The notes: a model not told the origin generated them from the sequence alone. 64,000 bases of DNA from Cyanobacteria bacterium FACHB-63 (GCA_014695255.1 JACJNX010000040.1:124001-188000), one strand, 5' to 3'. Shown: positions 38,366 through 47,449, counted from the first letter of the stretch. Made by a program: numbers and translations.

Positions 38366-39007
38366 ATGCTTCTAGAACTAAAGCGAATTGAGGTTCCACC
38401 AGGGCAGCGAGTCTTATTACAAGAGGTTTCCTGGGAAGAATTCGAGCGAATTTTAGAAGAGTTGGGCGATCAACGTTCTGCCCGGATTGCCTATGACAAT
38501 GGAACTTTAGAGATTATGACCCCATTACCTGAGCATGAAGCAAATAAGGAAGTTATTGGGGATTTAATTAAAGCGTTGTTAGAAGAATTAGAAATTGAAT
38601 TTCTGACTCTAGGTTCAACCACGTTTAAGAATCAAGAAATGCTCAAAGGCATTGAGCCGGATCAATGCTTCTACATTCAGAACGAGTCGAGAATTCGGGG
38701 CAAGAAGCGCCTAGATTTGAGCGTTGATCCACCCCCCGATCTCGCCCTTGAAATTGATTTAACTTCTCGGACACACCCAAGTATTTATCAAGCATTAGGA
38801 GTTCCAGAACTGTGGCGGTTTGAGAAAGGAAACCTCCAGATCAATGTGTTGCGAAACGGTCAGTATGAAGTTTCAGAGCGAGGGGAAATTTTTGCCAATT
38901 TACCGATCGCACAAGTTATTCCACAATACCGAGAACAAAGCGACATTATTGGCAGGAATGCCGCTTTGAAAGCATTTCGACAGTGGATCAAGCAGCAGAT
39001 CGGTTAA
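38366..39007 (+). CDS. Uma2 family protein
   Basis: A 213-residue Uma2/DUF820 protein with the putative nuclease core: RIAYDNGTLEIMTPLPEHE near the N-terminus, GIEPDQCFYIQN, PPDLALEIDLTS (acidic residues of the presumed PD-(D/E)XK site) and YQALGVPELWRFE. No coiled-coil tail, unlike the pair at 9713/12496. It is divergent from ftsH and 133 bases before alaS. Function of the family is unproven. Confidence 0.85.
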   Translation: MLLELKRIEVPPGQRVLLQEVSWEEFERILEELGDQRSARIAYDNGTLEIMTPLPEHEANKEVIGDLIKALLEELEIEFLTLGSTTFKNQEMLKGIEPDQCFYIQNESRIRGKKRLDLSVDPPPDLALEIDLTSRTHPSIYQALGVPELWRFEKGNLQINVLRNGQYEVSERGEIFANLPIAQVIPQYREQSDIIGRNAALKAFRQWIKQQIG

Positions 39008-39140
39008 ACCTGCACCTTTCTCTACAGGATTGGGCGCAAGAAGCGGATCATCCATCTGGATAAAGTTTTGCCAGCCAAATTCGTTAACCTGCGGCAAGAT
39101 AAGATAAATAACGCACTTGTTTGAAATTTCCTGGACTTCA

Positions 39141-41762
39141 ATGGCTACTCCTCTTAGCGGCGCTCAAATTCGGCAGACGTTTCTTGATTTCTTTGCACAG
39201 CGCGGACATCAACCGTTGCCTAGTGCGTCGCTCGTCCCTGAAGATCCAACGGTGTTGTTGACGATCGCCGGAATGCTGCCCTTCAAGCCGATTTTTCTCG
39301 GTCAACGTCAAGCTGAATTTCCTCGCGCTACGACTTCTCAGAAATGTATCCGCACCAACGATATCGAGAATGTGGGACGCACCGCCCGACATCATACGTT
39401 TTTTGAAATGTTGGGAAATTTTAGCTTTGGTGATTACTTTAAGTCGCAAGCGATCTCTTGGGCTTGGGAACTTTCGACCAAAACGTATGGCTTGCCTCCA
39501 GAGCGCATCATCGTCAGTGTGTTCCAGGAAGATGACGAAGCGTTTGCAATCTGGCGCGATGAAATTGGCATTCCTGCCCATCGGATTCAGCGTATGGGCG
39601 CAAAAGATAATTTCTGGAATTCAGGCCCGACTGGCCCTTGTGGCCCTTGCTCAGAGTTGTATTACGACTTTCATCCAGAACTCGGAGACGATCACATTGA
39701 TCTCGAAGATGACACGCGCTTCATCGAGTATTACAACCTGGTGTTTATGCAGTACAACCAGGACATTGACGGAAATCTAACGCCGCTTCAGAACAAGAAC
39801 ATTGATACAGGAATGGGTCTGGAGCGGATGGCACAGATTCTTCAGCAAGTGTCGAATAACTATGAAACGGATTTGATTTTTCCGATCGTTCAAACCGCCG
39901 CGAAGATTGCTGGAATCGATTACGCGAGCGCAGATGAATCGACCAAAGTATCGCTGAAAGTGATTGGTGATCATGTGCGTGCTGTCGTTCACATGATTGC
40001 AGATGGCATTATTGCCTCGAATGAAGGACGGGGCTATGTGTTGCGGCGATTAATTCGTCGGGTGGTGCGTCACGGACGGTTAATCGGTATTAATCAGGAT
40101 TTCACCCCGGATGTTGCTGAAACTGCGATCGCGCTAGCTGAATCGGCTTACCCAAATGTGCGAATGAAAGAAACAGTGATTAAGTCGGAACTGAAACTCG
40201 AAGAAGAACGGTTCCGAAAGACGCTCGATCGGGGCGAAAAGCTATTAGAAGACATTCTGAACCGCGAACAAAAGCAAATTTCTGGAAAAGATGCATTTGA
40301 GCTATACGATACTTACGGTTTTCCCGTTGAACTCACTGAAGAGATTGCAGTTGAAAAAGGTTTAACCGTTGATATGAAAGGCTTTGAAGCTGAAATGGAA
40401 GCTCAACGCCAACGAGGTCGGGATGCTCATAAAACGATCGATCTCACAGTTCAAGGCACATTAGATACGCTGGCAGAAACCCTCCAGGAAACAGAATTCT
40501 TAGGCTACAAGCAACCTTCTAGCCCAGCAGAAATTCAACTATTGTTAGTGGATGGCGAAACCGTCGATCGCGTCGAATCTGGAACCGAAGTGCAAATCGT
40601 TCTGAATCAAACGCCGTTTTATGCAGAATCCGGAGGTCAGATTGGCGATCGCGGTTATCTATCCGGCGAAGATTCCGTGATTCGGATTGAAGATGTGAAG
40701 AAAGAGTCTGCTTTCTTTGTCCACTTTGGACGAGTGGAACGCGGAACGGTGCGAGTGGGCGATCGTGTTACTGCTCAGATTGACCTATCCTGTCGTCGTC
40801 GCGCCCAAGCCAATCACTCTGCCACACACTTACTACAAGCAGCACTGCGTAAGATTGTTGATGAGAGCATTTCGCAAGCGGGATCATTAGTTGATTTCGA
40901 TCGCTTACGCTTTGACTTCAACTATTCCAAGCCCTTAACACCCGAACAACTGCAACAAGTCGAAGAACAAATCAACACCTGGATTGCAGAAGGACATCAA
41001 GCAGAAATTGCTATTATGCCGATCGCAGATGCCAAAGCAAAAGGCGCAGTCGCAATGTTCGGTGAAAAGTATGGGGATGAAGTCCGCGTAATTGATTTCC
41101 CTGGTGTTTCGATGGAGCTATGCGGCGGAACCCATGTGAACAACACCGCAGAGATCGGATTGTTCAAGATTGTTTCTGAGACGGGAGTTGCGGCAGGAAT
41201 CCGACGGATTGAAGCCATTTCTGGTGCATCTGTGCTGGAATATCTCAACGTTCGTGAAACTGTAGTTAGAGAGTTAAGCGATCGCTTCAAAGTCAAACCC
41301 GAAGAGATTTCCGATCGGATTACTTCCTTACAGACTGAACTGAAGAACACTCAGAAGCAGTTAGAGACTGTGAAGGGACAGTTAGCGATCGCCAAAGCTG
41401 ATCAACTCTTAGCTGAAGCTGAAACCGTTGGAGACTTCAAAATTCTCGTTGCTCAACTCGAAGGCGTTGATCCTGCTGCACTCCAGAAAGCGGCAGAACA
41501 ACTTCTGCAAAAGTTAGGTGAAGGCGCGATCGTGCTGGGTTCAATTCCCGAAGCTGGAAAGGTGAGCTTTGTCGCGGCGTTCAGTCCAGCGGTGGTGAAG
41601 AAAGGACTGCAAGCAGGGAAAGTAGTGGGCGCGATCGCGAAAATCTGCGGCGGTGGCGGTGGTGGTCGTCCGAACCTAGCACAAGCGGGCGGACGAGATA
41701 CGAGCAAACTACCGGAAGCCTTGGCAGAGGCAAAACAGCAGTTGCAGGCTGGACTGGTCTAA
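39141..41762 (+). CDS. alaS: Alanine-tRNA ligase
   Basis: Class II synthetase charging tRNA-Ala. About 873 residues, full length. The catalytic domain starts at [19 protein letters not shown] and contains [25 protein letters not shown] (motif 2 region) and [13 protein letters not shown]. The editing domain has the zinc motif [10 protein letters not shown] with the later CGGTHV. The C-terminal DHHA1 domain ends in [18 protein letters not shown] set the start at ATG 39141 (MATPLSG); an in-frame TTG 24 bases earlier adds a non-conserved leader. A perfect 21-bp hairpin follows the gene. Confidence 0.97.
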   Translation: MATPLSGAQIRQTFLDFFAQRGHQPLPSASLVPEDPTVLLTIAGMLPFKPIFLGQRQAEFPRATTSQKCIRTNDIENVGRTARHHTFFEMLGNFSFGDYFKSQAISWAWELSTKTYGLPPERIIVSVFQEDDEAFAIWRDEIGIPAHRIQRMGAKDNFWNSGPTGPCGPCSELYYDFHPELGDDHIDLEDDTRFIEYYNLVFMQYNQDIDGNLTPLQNKNIDTGMGLERMAQILQQVSNNYETDLIFPIVQTAAKIAGIDYASADESTKVSLKVIGDHVRAVVHMIADGIIASNEGRGYVLRRLIRRVVRHGRLIGINQDFTPDVAETAIALAESAYPNVRMKETVIKSELKLEEERFRKTLDRGEKLLEDILNREQKQISGKDAFELYDTYGFPVELTEEIAVEKGLTVDMKGFEAEMEAQRQRGRDAHKTIDLTVQGTLDTLAETLQETEFLGYKQPSSPAEIQLLLVDGETVDRVESGTEVQIVLNQTPFYAESGGQIGDRGYLSGEDSVIRIEDVKKESAFFVHFGRVERGTVRVGDRVTAQIDLSCRRRAQANHSATHLLQAALRKIVDESISQAGSLVDFDRLRFDFNYSKPLTPEQLQQVEEQINTWIAEGHQAEIAIMPIADAKAKGAVAMFGEKYGDEVRVIDFPGVSMELCGGTHVNNTAEIGLFKIVSETGVAAGIRRIEAISGASVLEYLNVRETVVRELSDRFKVKPEEISDRITSLQTELKNTQKQLETVKGQLAIAKADQLLAEAETVGDFKILVAQLEGVDPAALQKAAEQLLQKLGEGAIVLGSIPEAGKVSFVAAFSPAVVKKGLQAGKVVGAIAKICGGGGGGRPNLAQAGGRDTSKLPEALAEAKQQLQAGLV

Positions 41763-41784
41763 TAAATCTCTAAATACTCGCTAG

Positions 41785-41830
41785 AGCACCCTCATAAAGA
41801 CGCGATAAATCGCGTCTTTATGAGGGTGCT
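41785..41830. terminator. Perfect 21-bp hairpin after alaS
   Basis: The 21 bases 41785-41805 (starting AGCACCCTC) are the exact reverse complement of 41810-41830, with a TAAA loop. It lies 23 bases after the alaS stop, between convergent genes. The stem is unusually long and there is no clear T-run after it, so besides termination it could protect mRNA ends. Confidence 0.7.
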
Positions 41831-41853
41831 GACAGCTTGGGACTGATACCTTA

Positions 41854-42027
41854 CTACTTGGTGCGTTGGTTACGACGATAACGAGCTAAACAAGCTTCTA
41901 AATCAGTGCAAGACTCAGCATCTAGGCTGGAATCACCCTCGCGATTACACATCTCGATGCAATGTTGCAGCGATCGGGGTTGTGGTTGACGCATTTCTTT
42001 GAATAGCAAAAAGCAGTCTCGAAACAT
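41854..42027 (-). CDS. Possible small cysteine-containing protein (57 aa)
   Basis: An open frame of 57 residues from ATG 42027, with cysteines at positions 5, 23, 27, 40 and 46 (HCIEMC, ESCTDLEAC) and a basic C-terminus (RYRRNQRTK). The CxxxC and CxxxxxC spacing and the balanced composition suggest a real protein, perhaps helical. There is no clear ribosome site at 42027. A second ATG (41994) has AAAGAA before it. No family is recognised. It lies downstream of another small gene on the same strand. Confidence 0.4.
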   Translation of the reverse strand: MFRDCFLLFKEMRQPQPRSLQHCIEMCNREGDSSLDAESCTDLEACLARYRRNQRTK

Positions 42028-42102
42028 TTTTTATTAAAGGGAGTTAACAACAAAAAAGATAGATCTCCAACCTTTGTAAGCGCTGGAGATCTCCAATCGA
42101 AC

Positions 42103-42312
42103 TTAGTTATTACGATAGTTTGCATCAAGCCAGCAGCGAGGTAGGGACTCCCCCGAAGGGAACACCAAAGCCGTCTTTGTGTACTTTTCCGGGTCTTGCT
42201 CTTCCTGCCCTGCTTGATCGCGGGCGGGAACCATCTCTTCGTTTGGATCAATCAAAAGCTTCACATCCAGAACTTCGAGTAAGTTACCCGTTTCTTTCTC
42301 TTGCAGCAACAT
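42103..42312 (-). CDS. Conserved cyanobacterial small protein
   Basis: A 69-residue acidic soluble protein (start MLLQEKETGNLLEVLDV; end PRCWLDANYRNN) with an excellent AAGGAAGG ribosome site six bases before the ATG. This start is preferred over the longer in-frame leader. It resembles small cyanobacterial proteins of unknown function. It follows the CAAD gene by 62 bases on the same strand. Confidence 0.6.
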   Translation of the reverse strand: MLLQEKETGNLLEVLDVKLLIDPNEEMVPARDQAGQEEQDPEKYTKTALVFPSGESLPRCWLDANYRNN

Positions 42313-42374
42313 ACAAAGCCTTCCTTGGGATACTGTGATTAGGATAAAGAACAATCAACGAATCGAAATTCGTC

Positions 42375-42836
42375 CTAAGACAGAGTTTCGTCAGGATTAA
42401 TCGCATTCTTGAAGTCATCAGCGATCGGTTGTGCTGCTCCCATCACATCTTGCTTCATGTCATCCATCATCTGCGAAAGCTCTTGGCGAGTTTCAACTTT
42501 CAAGAGATAGCGGTTCACAAACCAAATGGTATAACCGATTCCAACCAGTTCTAACAATCCGCTGATGATGGGAATGCTCGTGACAAAGCCAATGATCCCA
42601 AAGATGACATTCAGTGCAAACAAGCCGGCTAAAATTGCACCAAGCACATAGACGATCGGCTTATACTCTTGCCAGAACGCCGAAATGTACTTCATTGGAT
42701 CACTGAAAAAGTCTTCGATCTGAGCGTGGTCGCGTTCCCAAGCAGCAAGACGACGCGCTTCGATCATCTCTTGCTCGGTCATTGTCGGAGTGGACTCAAT
42801 AGCAGAGCTAGATGGCATTTCAATTTGAGTAGTCAT
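42375..42836 (-). CDS. CAAD/CURT1-type membrane protein
   Basis: A 153-residue protein with a soluble N-terminus, two close hydrophobic helices (about residues 60-84 and 88-112) and an amphipathic C-terminal helix. The segment LLELVGIGYTIWFVNRYLLKVETRQEL is diagnostic of the CAAD domain, shared by cyanobacterial CURT1 thylakoid-curvature proteins and by membrane-anchored aminoacyl-tRNA synthetases. It is probably a thylakoid or plasma-membrane shaping or anchoring protein (inference). It lies 11 bases after a DUF2382 gene, so it is likely cotranscribed. Confidence 0.78.
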   Translation of the reverse strand: MTTQIEMPSSSAIESTPTMTEQEMIEARRLAAWERDHAQIEDFFSDPMKYISAFWQEYKPIVYVLGAILAGLFALNVIFGIIGFVTSIPIISGLLELVGIGYTIWFVNRYLLKVETRQELSQMMDDMKQDVMGAAQPIADDFKNAINPDETLS

Positions 42837-42847
42837 GTTAGTTTCCT

Positions 42848-43303
42848 CTAGGATTTACGACAGCGATCGAACCAGGTTTGATAGGTTTCTTTGTGTTTCG
42901 AGTCTTTGAGTGTAATTTCGATCCGAATTTCGGCACAGTTATGGTCGGGAGTCCGGGCGATCGCATCGAGTAGATCACTCGCTGCTTTAGGTGAATCGAA
43001 CTCACCCTGAATCGTGTTACTATTCACGATCGCGTTTCCATTCGTATACTCTTTGCCATTAATTTGGCTCTGACCGAGATCAATTTCTGCAATTCGCTCG
43101 TAAGTCGGATCAACCCGCTCAACAATCAATTTTTCTCGTCGAACCGGAACCTCAACAATTCGAGTTTCGATCTCTTTGCGGACAACAATTTCGCCCACTT
43201 TTCGCTTATCAGAACGGACAACTAGCCGTTCTTCTAGCAGTTGAATAACTTCTTCGGGGGTGAGAACTTCAGAAGTCAGGGATTCATCAGCTTGGGGGAT
43301 CAT
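42848..43303 (-). CDS. DUF2382 domain-containing protein
   Basis: A 151-residue protein. The N-terminal half has the DUF2382 pattern VIQLLEERLVVRSDKRKVGE then VVRKEIETRIVEVPVRREKLIVERV, a charged alternating strand-rich domain. The C-terminal half (about 95-151) is different and contains two cysteines (DHNCAEIRIE, FDRCRKS). Members of DUF2382 are widespread in stress-tolerant bacteria but have no known activity. A hairpin at 43329-43358 separates it from the upstream PRC/DUF2382 gene. Confidence 0.75.
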   Translation of the reverse strand: MIPQADESLTSEVLTPEEVIQLLEERLVVRSDKRKVGEIVVRKEIETRIVEVPVRREKLIVERVDPTYERIAEIDLGQSQINGKEYTNGNAIVNSNTIQGEFDSPKAASDLLDAIARTPDHNCAEIRIEITLKDSKHKETYQTWFDRCRKS

Positions 43304-43328
43304 AGCGGCAGGATGAAGAATAAAGGAT

Positions 43329-43358
43329 CGAAGGATGAGAGTTACCTTTCATCCTTCG
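43329..43358 (-). terminator. Intercistronic hairpin (attenuator or terminator)
   Basis: CGAAGGATGA at 43329-43338 pairs with TCATCCTTCG at 43349-43358, with inner GAG/CTT partly pairing. On the minus strand it is followed by ATCCTTTATT, a weak T-rich run. It lies between the PRC/DUF2382 gene and the following DUF2382 gene, so it may set their expression ratio. Confidence 0.5.
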
Positions 43359-43375
43359 GCAACGATTGCTAGAGA

Positions 43376-44197
43376 TTAGAATTTCTTCTCAACCATCGGA
43401 GTACCATCGACGTTGAGATCAACCTCTTCGCGACGGATTTGATCTTCTGCGGTGACGACATCGTGATCGACAACCTTCTTCACGCGCACTTCTTCACGCA
43501 CAAAGGCTTCTTTCTGAATGTCAGCGACTTCTTCGTAGACTTCGACTCGCGCCACTTCACCTTCATGAAAATCAGCTTCACCCACAGTCACAGGCATTCC
43601 TCCCGTCACCGGAGTCCGTTCAATGACGACGCGCTCTTTCTCGACCGGGACAGAAACACGAGCGGTTTCAGTCTCGATATGCTTACCGACTGTCACTTCA
43701 CCCGTTTTTTGACGAGTTTTGCTAGCGATCAAGCGCTCTTGGTAGAGACGCAAGGTTTGATCATTGTCCAATCCATAGAGATCCGGATCGCGATCGTATC
43801 CATAGCTTGAGCGATCGTAGGTCATGTCTGCATTCATTGCAGCAGTCGTCGGACGATACACTCCCCGAACTTGCTCTTCATGGTCATAATCGACCAATCG
43901 CTCTGGATCGTAAGTCGGTAGACTTTCCACTTGAGCTTTGGTCAGATTGTTTGCATAAACCCGGTGATCAGGATAAGCAATGCGCCCTTGCGCGATCGGC
44001 ATCAAGACTTTTTTGCCTAAAATCCATAATCCTGTGTTGATTACGAGATAGCGAAACGATCCATCATCATCAACTAGAACATCATCGACTGACCCAACCT
44101 TTTCGTTACCAGAATACACATCAAATCCAATGACATCATTGTTATCGAAGTGTGTGCGATAGTCAGGGTCAAAATCTTTAATCTTATGAAGAGCCAT
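43376..44197 (-). CDS. PRC-barrel and DUF2382 domain protein
   Basis: A 273-residue protein. Residues about 1-85 form a PRC-barrel (IGFDVYSGNEKVGSVDDVLVDDDGSFRYLVIN), a small beta-barrel used in RNA processing and membrane-linked electron transport proteins. Residues about 150-270 are DUF2382 (LYQERLIASKTRQKTGEVTVGKHIETETARVSVPVEKERVVIERT). This pairing is common in cyanobacteria and Deinococcus-like bacteria and is linked to stress, but no role is proven. It heads the run DUF2382, CAAD, small protein. Confidence 0.85.
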   Translation of the reverse strand: MALHKIKDFDPDYRTHFDNNDVIGFDVYSGNEKVGSVDDVLVDDDGSFRYLVINTGLWILGKKVLMPIAQGRIAYPDHRVYANNLTKAQVESLPTYDPERLVDYDHEEQVRGVYRPTTAAMNADMTYDRSSYGYDRDPDLYGLDNDQTLRLYQERLIASKTRQKTGEVTVGKHIETETARVSVPVEKERVVIERTPVTGGMPVTVGEADFHEGEVARVEVYEEVADIQKEAFVREEVRVKKVVDHDVVTAEDQIRREEVDLNVDGTPMVEKKF

Positions 44198-44362
44198 AGC
44201 AGTATTTCATGGTTAATTGCGAATTATTTCTACAATAGAAACCAAAACGATTGACGACATCATTCTTTTGGAGCGTCAGGTGAAGCCAAAAGCAGTAGTT
44301 TTTGAACAGCTTCGGCAAAAATCTGTGTGAGAATCAAGAAAACGATCGCAACCGTTTATTCT

Positions 44363-44941
44363 ATGGCTCAAGTTTTATCAAAAGACCTCGATCGACAACT
44401 GGTGATTCAGGGAACCTGGGAGCATTTCAAGCACATCCAGAAAGGATTTGCAGAAACGCCAGGAGTAAAGCTGTCTTATTACAACGGAACGATCGAGATC
44501 CTTAGACCCGGAGAAAATCACGAATACTTCTCTCACGTCATTGGCTATCTAGTGACAACCTTTCTTTTACGCATCGGGGTTTCTTTCAAGCCAACGGGAG
44601 CAAAAACTCAGAAAAACCCAGAAAAAACTTCTGCTCAGGCTGACGAATCATACTGTATCGGAGACTTCAAGCCGATTCCTGACTTATCTATCGAGGTTGT
44701 CTTCACCAGTGGCGGTGTAAATAAACTGGCGAAGTATCGGGCGCTAGGTGTGCCCGAAGTGTGGTTCTGGGAAGATGGCGTTCTAAAGCTTTATCACCTG
44801 CGCGAAGACGGCTATCAGCAGATCGATCGCAGCGAACTACCAGGACTCGATCGATTAGATATCAATCTATTGCAGCGCTGTATTTTAATCGCTGAAACCG
44901 ACTTTGCAGAAGCAGTACAAACCTTTCAACAGTCGATCTAA
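44363..44941 (+). CDS. Uma2 family protein
   Basis: A 192-residue Uma2/DUF820 protein: GVKLSYYNGTIEILRPGENHE, KPIPDLSIEVVFTSG (presumed catalytic acidic residues) and YRALGVPEVWFWEDGVL are visible. I use ATG 44363 (MAQVLSKDL); an upstream in-frame GTG would add 12 residues without family similarity. It overlaps the convergent HEAT gene by four bases. It is one of four Uma2 genes in this window. Confidence 0.85.
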   Translation: MAQVLSKDLDRQLVIQGTWEHFKHIQKGFAETPGVKLSYYNGTIEILRPGENHEYFSHVIGYLVTTFLLRIGVSFKPTGAKTQKNPEKTSAQADESYCIGDFKPIPDLSIEVVFTSGGVNKLAKYRALGVPEVWFWEDGVLKLYHLREDGYQQIDRSELPGLDRLDINLLQRCILIAETDFAEAVQTFQQSI

Positions 44942-46245
44942 AAGCTCCATTCTCGAAGCGCGATCGCAATTCCCTGCCCTAACTTCGACTCTTCTGGCTC
45001 AACCTTGGCGAGCTGCTCCAAATGGCGATGAGCTAACTCTGCATTCAATGTCTTCAATGCTGAAATCGCATGAAATCGTACACCATCTTCTGTATCCGCT
45101 AAGAGTGCTATCAGAGAACTTAAAGCTTCCACATTACCCAACTGTCCCAAAGAAAGCGCGATCGCTTGGCGAGTCACAGCGGAACGCAAAAGCGGCAAAA
45201 CATTTAACAGAATTGCGGTTGCTTGAAACTTGAGGGTATCTGAGTCAATCCGTCCCAGTGATTGAATAATTTCGAGTTGAATCGCTTCCGGCAGCGCCAA
45301 TTGTAACAGCGCATCTTCTAAGTAATTCAAAGATTCAGGCAGTTTCATCCAACTTAATGCACGCACTAGCTCGAATGCTAAGCTCTGCGGTGTATGCGGC
45401 GATTGCAGAACTTGATACAACGCTATTGCTGCTTCAGAAGTTCCCCGCCTTCCAAGCGCGATCGCAGCTTGCTTACACACTTCTAGATTCAGGTCCAGAA
45501 GCATTGGGCGAAGATAGGTCACTAAATTTGGATAATCTTGACAAAACCCTAATCCAGCGACCGCAGCTAATCTAACCTGCGCGACTGGATCTTGCAGTGC
45601 ATCAATGAGAACAGTCACAATCTCAGGCGCATGAAAACTACTGAGCGCTTCGATCGCAATAGCGCGAACCTGAGCATTTGAATCCTGAACTACCTGCATC
45701 AACAATGGAACCGTTTCCGATCGCCGAATCTGCCCCAACGCTTGAACTGCAAACAGTCGGGTAGAAGCACCTACCAGCAAGGGTTCTAACATCGGAACAG
45801 CAGATTTTCCCATGCTGGCTAACACTGAAACTGCCATCGAATTTAATTCCTGACTTTGGGAATTTTTCAGCAGTTCAATCAAAGCATCAAGCACTTGTGG
45901 ATGTTTAAAGCTGCCTAAAATACGAACCGCAAACCATTGCGCCTCTATTTCTGCTTCTTCATCGTTTAACAGTTCAATTAAGGGTGCGATCGCATCCGCC
46001 CCAAAACTCGGAAAGAGCTTACCAATCTCCCAACGCTCCTGAAAACTGCCGCCTTCTAGCACCTGCATCGCTAAATCGAGCAGCACAGTCGTAGTGTTTG
46101 GATTGCAGAACAACGATCGTTCAGTCCCACCCAACTCATCGTTTAAGAGAATCTGCTGCAAACTGTAGCTCAACTGTCCCCAGTCCTGCTGATTTGCTGC
46201 GGACTGAGCCTGTTCTAAAATCTCGGAATAGCTTAAGTTCTGCAC
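44938..46245 (-). CDS. HEAT-repeat protein
   Basis: A 435-residue all-helical protein with at least ten HEAT repeats spaced by about 31 residues (for example VRAIAIEALSSFHAPEIV, VRLAAVAGLGFCQDYPNL, VCKQAAIALGRRGTSEAA, VRFHAISALKTLNAELAH). It is probably a scaffold or binding protein, and relatives in cyanobacteria include phycobilisome lyase and degradation factors. No catalytic motif is present. Monocistronic. Confidence 0.75.
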   Translation of the reverse strand: MQNLSYSEILEQAQSAANQQDWGQLSYSLQQILLNDELGGTERSLFCNPNTTTVLLDLAMQVLEGGSFQERWEIGKLFPSFGADAIAPLIELLNDEEAEIEAQWFAVRILGSFKHPQVLDALIELLKNSQSQELNSMAVSVLASMGKSAVPMLEPLLVGASTRLFAVQALGQIRRSETVPLLMQVVQDSNAQVRAIAIEALSSFHAPEIVTVLIDALQDPVAQVRLAAVAGLGFCQDYPNLVTYLRPMLLDLNLEVCKQAAIALGRRGTSEAAIALYQVLQSPHTPQSLAFELVRALSWMKLPESLNYLEDALLQLALPEAIQLEIIQSLGRIDSDTLKFQATAILLNVLPLLRSAVTRQAIALSLGQLGNVEALSSLIALLADTEDGVRFHAISALKTLNAELAHRHLEQLAKVEPEESKLGQGIAIALREWSF

Positions 46246-46362
46246 AATCTTTGCCTGCCGTTCTGATCACACATCAGCATTCATCTGATGTTACTTTGCC
46301 ACAGAAGCCAGCGATCGTCTTAGCAGAAATTGAAAAAGCGCATCGATCGATTGCAATGTTTG

Positions 46363-46401
46363 CATTAGCGCAGTAGAGCATTAATCCCTACCGCGCTAAT
46401 G
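46363..46401. repeat. Inverted repeat next to a 12-bp tandem array
   Basis: CATTAGCGC (46363-46371) is the exact reverse complement of 46393-46401. The loop holds a further short GTAG/CTAC pairing. It directly abuts the T-rich array at 46402. On the plus strand the hairpin plus T-rich tail looks like a terminator, but no plus-strand gene precedes it. Confidence 0.5.
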
Positions 46402-46461
46402 TTTTAGATTTTGTTTTAGATTTTGTTTTAGATTTTGTTTTACATTTTGTTTTACATTTTA
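46402..46461. repeat. Five tandem copies of a 12-bp T-rich unit
   Basis: TTTTAGATTTTG is present three times, then TTTTACATTTTG and TTTTACATTTTA, five exact-length units. The last unit includes the stop codon and final codon of the minus-strand gene at 46452, so the array begins inside the coding end and extends downstream of it. Confidence 0.85.
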
Positions 46462-46688
46462 CCGTTTTGCATCACTTGTTGGAGATGATGACGGATTTCT
46501 TGAGCCGTTTGAATGTCTGCATCTCTCAGCTTGCGGAATAGTTCAGCACAGGGCTGAGACTGCATTTGTTCTGCGTCTTTGATGTATGTTTCGTAAGCTT
46601 TTACCGCTTCTGCCTTATTTTGCAACGCTGTGAGCAAGTCATACTCAAGGTTACTGATGGCTTCATTCCGAATTGCAGCCTGAGTCAT
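46452..46688 (-). CDS. Small conserved helical protein
   Basis: A 78-residue, all-helical soluble protein (MTQAAIRNEAISNLEYDLLTALQNKAEAV) with a GGAG site nine bases before the ATG at 46688. It resembles short ferritin-like/DUF-type helical proteins in cyanobacteria, with paired Glu residues (NLEYDL, AYETYI), but no metal-binding motif is certain. Its 3' end lies in a 12-bp tandem repeat array. Confidence 0.55.
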   Translation of the reverse strand: MTQAAIRNEAISNLEYDLLTALQNKAEAVKAYETYIKDAEQMQSQPCAELFRKLRDADIQTAQEIRHHLQQVMQNGKM

Positions 46689-46765
46689 AAGCCAAATCTC
46701 CAATGATTTAGGTTTGACTTAACAATGGATCAATGCCGATCGACCTTCCTCTATCCAAAAGCGCA

Positions 46766-47194
46766 TTAACCCAATTTTACCTGAACATTCTGTCCATTCA
46801 TCTGAACGGGATAAGTCTGCAACGGTTTTGCGGCTGGGCCTTTCTGCACTGTACCGTCTGCGGCAAATGCCGCCCCGTGACAAGGACAGACGAACGATTT
46901 ACGCTCTTTATTCCAACCGACCAGGCAGCCCTGATGGGTGCAAGTCGAATTGACTGCAATCAGCGTTTTTGAATCAGATGGACTACGAACCACCAAAATC
47001 GGAGCCGGGGACTCGGTTTGTAGGAAACCTTTGGCATCGAGATCAGCGATCGTCCCGACTGTCTCAAGTCCCTTAGCGTTTGCTTGCCCATCGCCCCGTC
47101 CCATACAAGCCGCAAGAAATGCAGTCAACCCTGCTGGAACTCGACTCATCAGCCAACCGACTCCAGCCCACGATAAAAATGCCCGACGACGCAT
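46766..47194 (-). CDS. Small Rieske [2Fe-2S] protein with Tat-type signal
   Basis: A 142-residue protein. The N-terminus has a twin-arginine motif (RRRAFLSW), a hydrophobic core and a possible lipobox (FLAAC, about residue 30), so it is exported folded and may be lipid-anchored. The Rieske cluster motifs are complete: CTHQGC and CPCHG, with two Cys and two His ligands. It is shorter than cytochrome b6f PetC (about 180 residues) and lacks its long membrane-hinge arrangement. It resembles the accessory Rieske proteins of cyanobacteria of unknown partner. It is divergent from nirA. Confidence 0.85.
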   Translation of the reverse strand: MRRRAFLSWAGVGWLMSRVPAGLTAFLAACMGRGDGQANAKGLETVGTIADLDAKGFLQTESPAPILVVRSPSDSKTLIAVNSTCTHQGCLVGWNKERKSFVCPCHGAAFAADGTVQKGPAAKPLQTYPVQMNGQNVQVKLG

Positions 47195-47305
47195 CGCGTT
47201 CTCCTTCTTCTCTTTGTTCTAAGGTACGCTGTTGAACCTCTTTCTAGCGACAGATGACGAAAACGAATAGCGATTATGCAAAAACGTCATATTACGACAC
47301 ACTTT

Positions 47306-47347
47306 GTAACAACAGCTACGAATTTTCTCTCTTATCCCGCTTACCTT
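47306..47347 (+). promoter_or_regulatory. NtcA-activated promoter of the nirA operon
   Basis: GTA at 47306-47308, eight bases, TAC at 47317-47319, exactly 22 bases, then TACCTT (TA-N3-T) at 47342-47347. This is the full class II NtcA promoter pattern GTA-N8-TAC-N22-TA-N3-T. Transcription would start a few bases after 47350, leaving a leader of about 95 bases before nirA. It predicts activation under nitrogen limitation and repression by ammonium. Confidence 0.85.
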
Positions 47348-47449
47348 TACTGCATTGGTCAACGTCCAACCCGAATTACATCAACTTGGGGAGGCGAAAC
47401 GATCAAGTTTGTGTTCGCTCTGGAACACCTTTATCTATAGGCTCAATCC

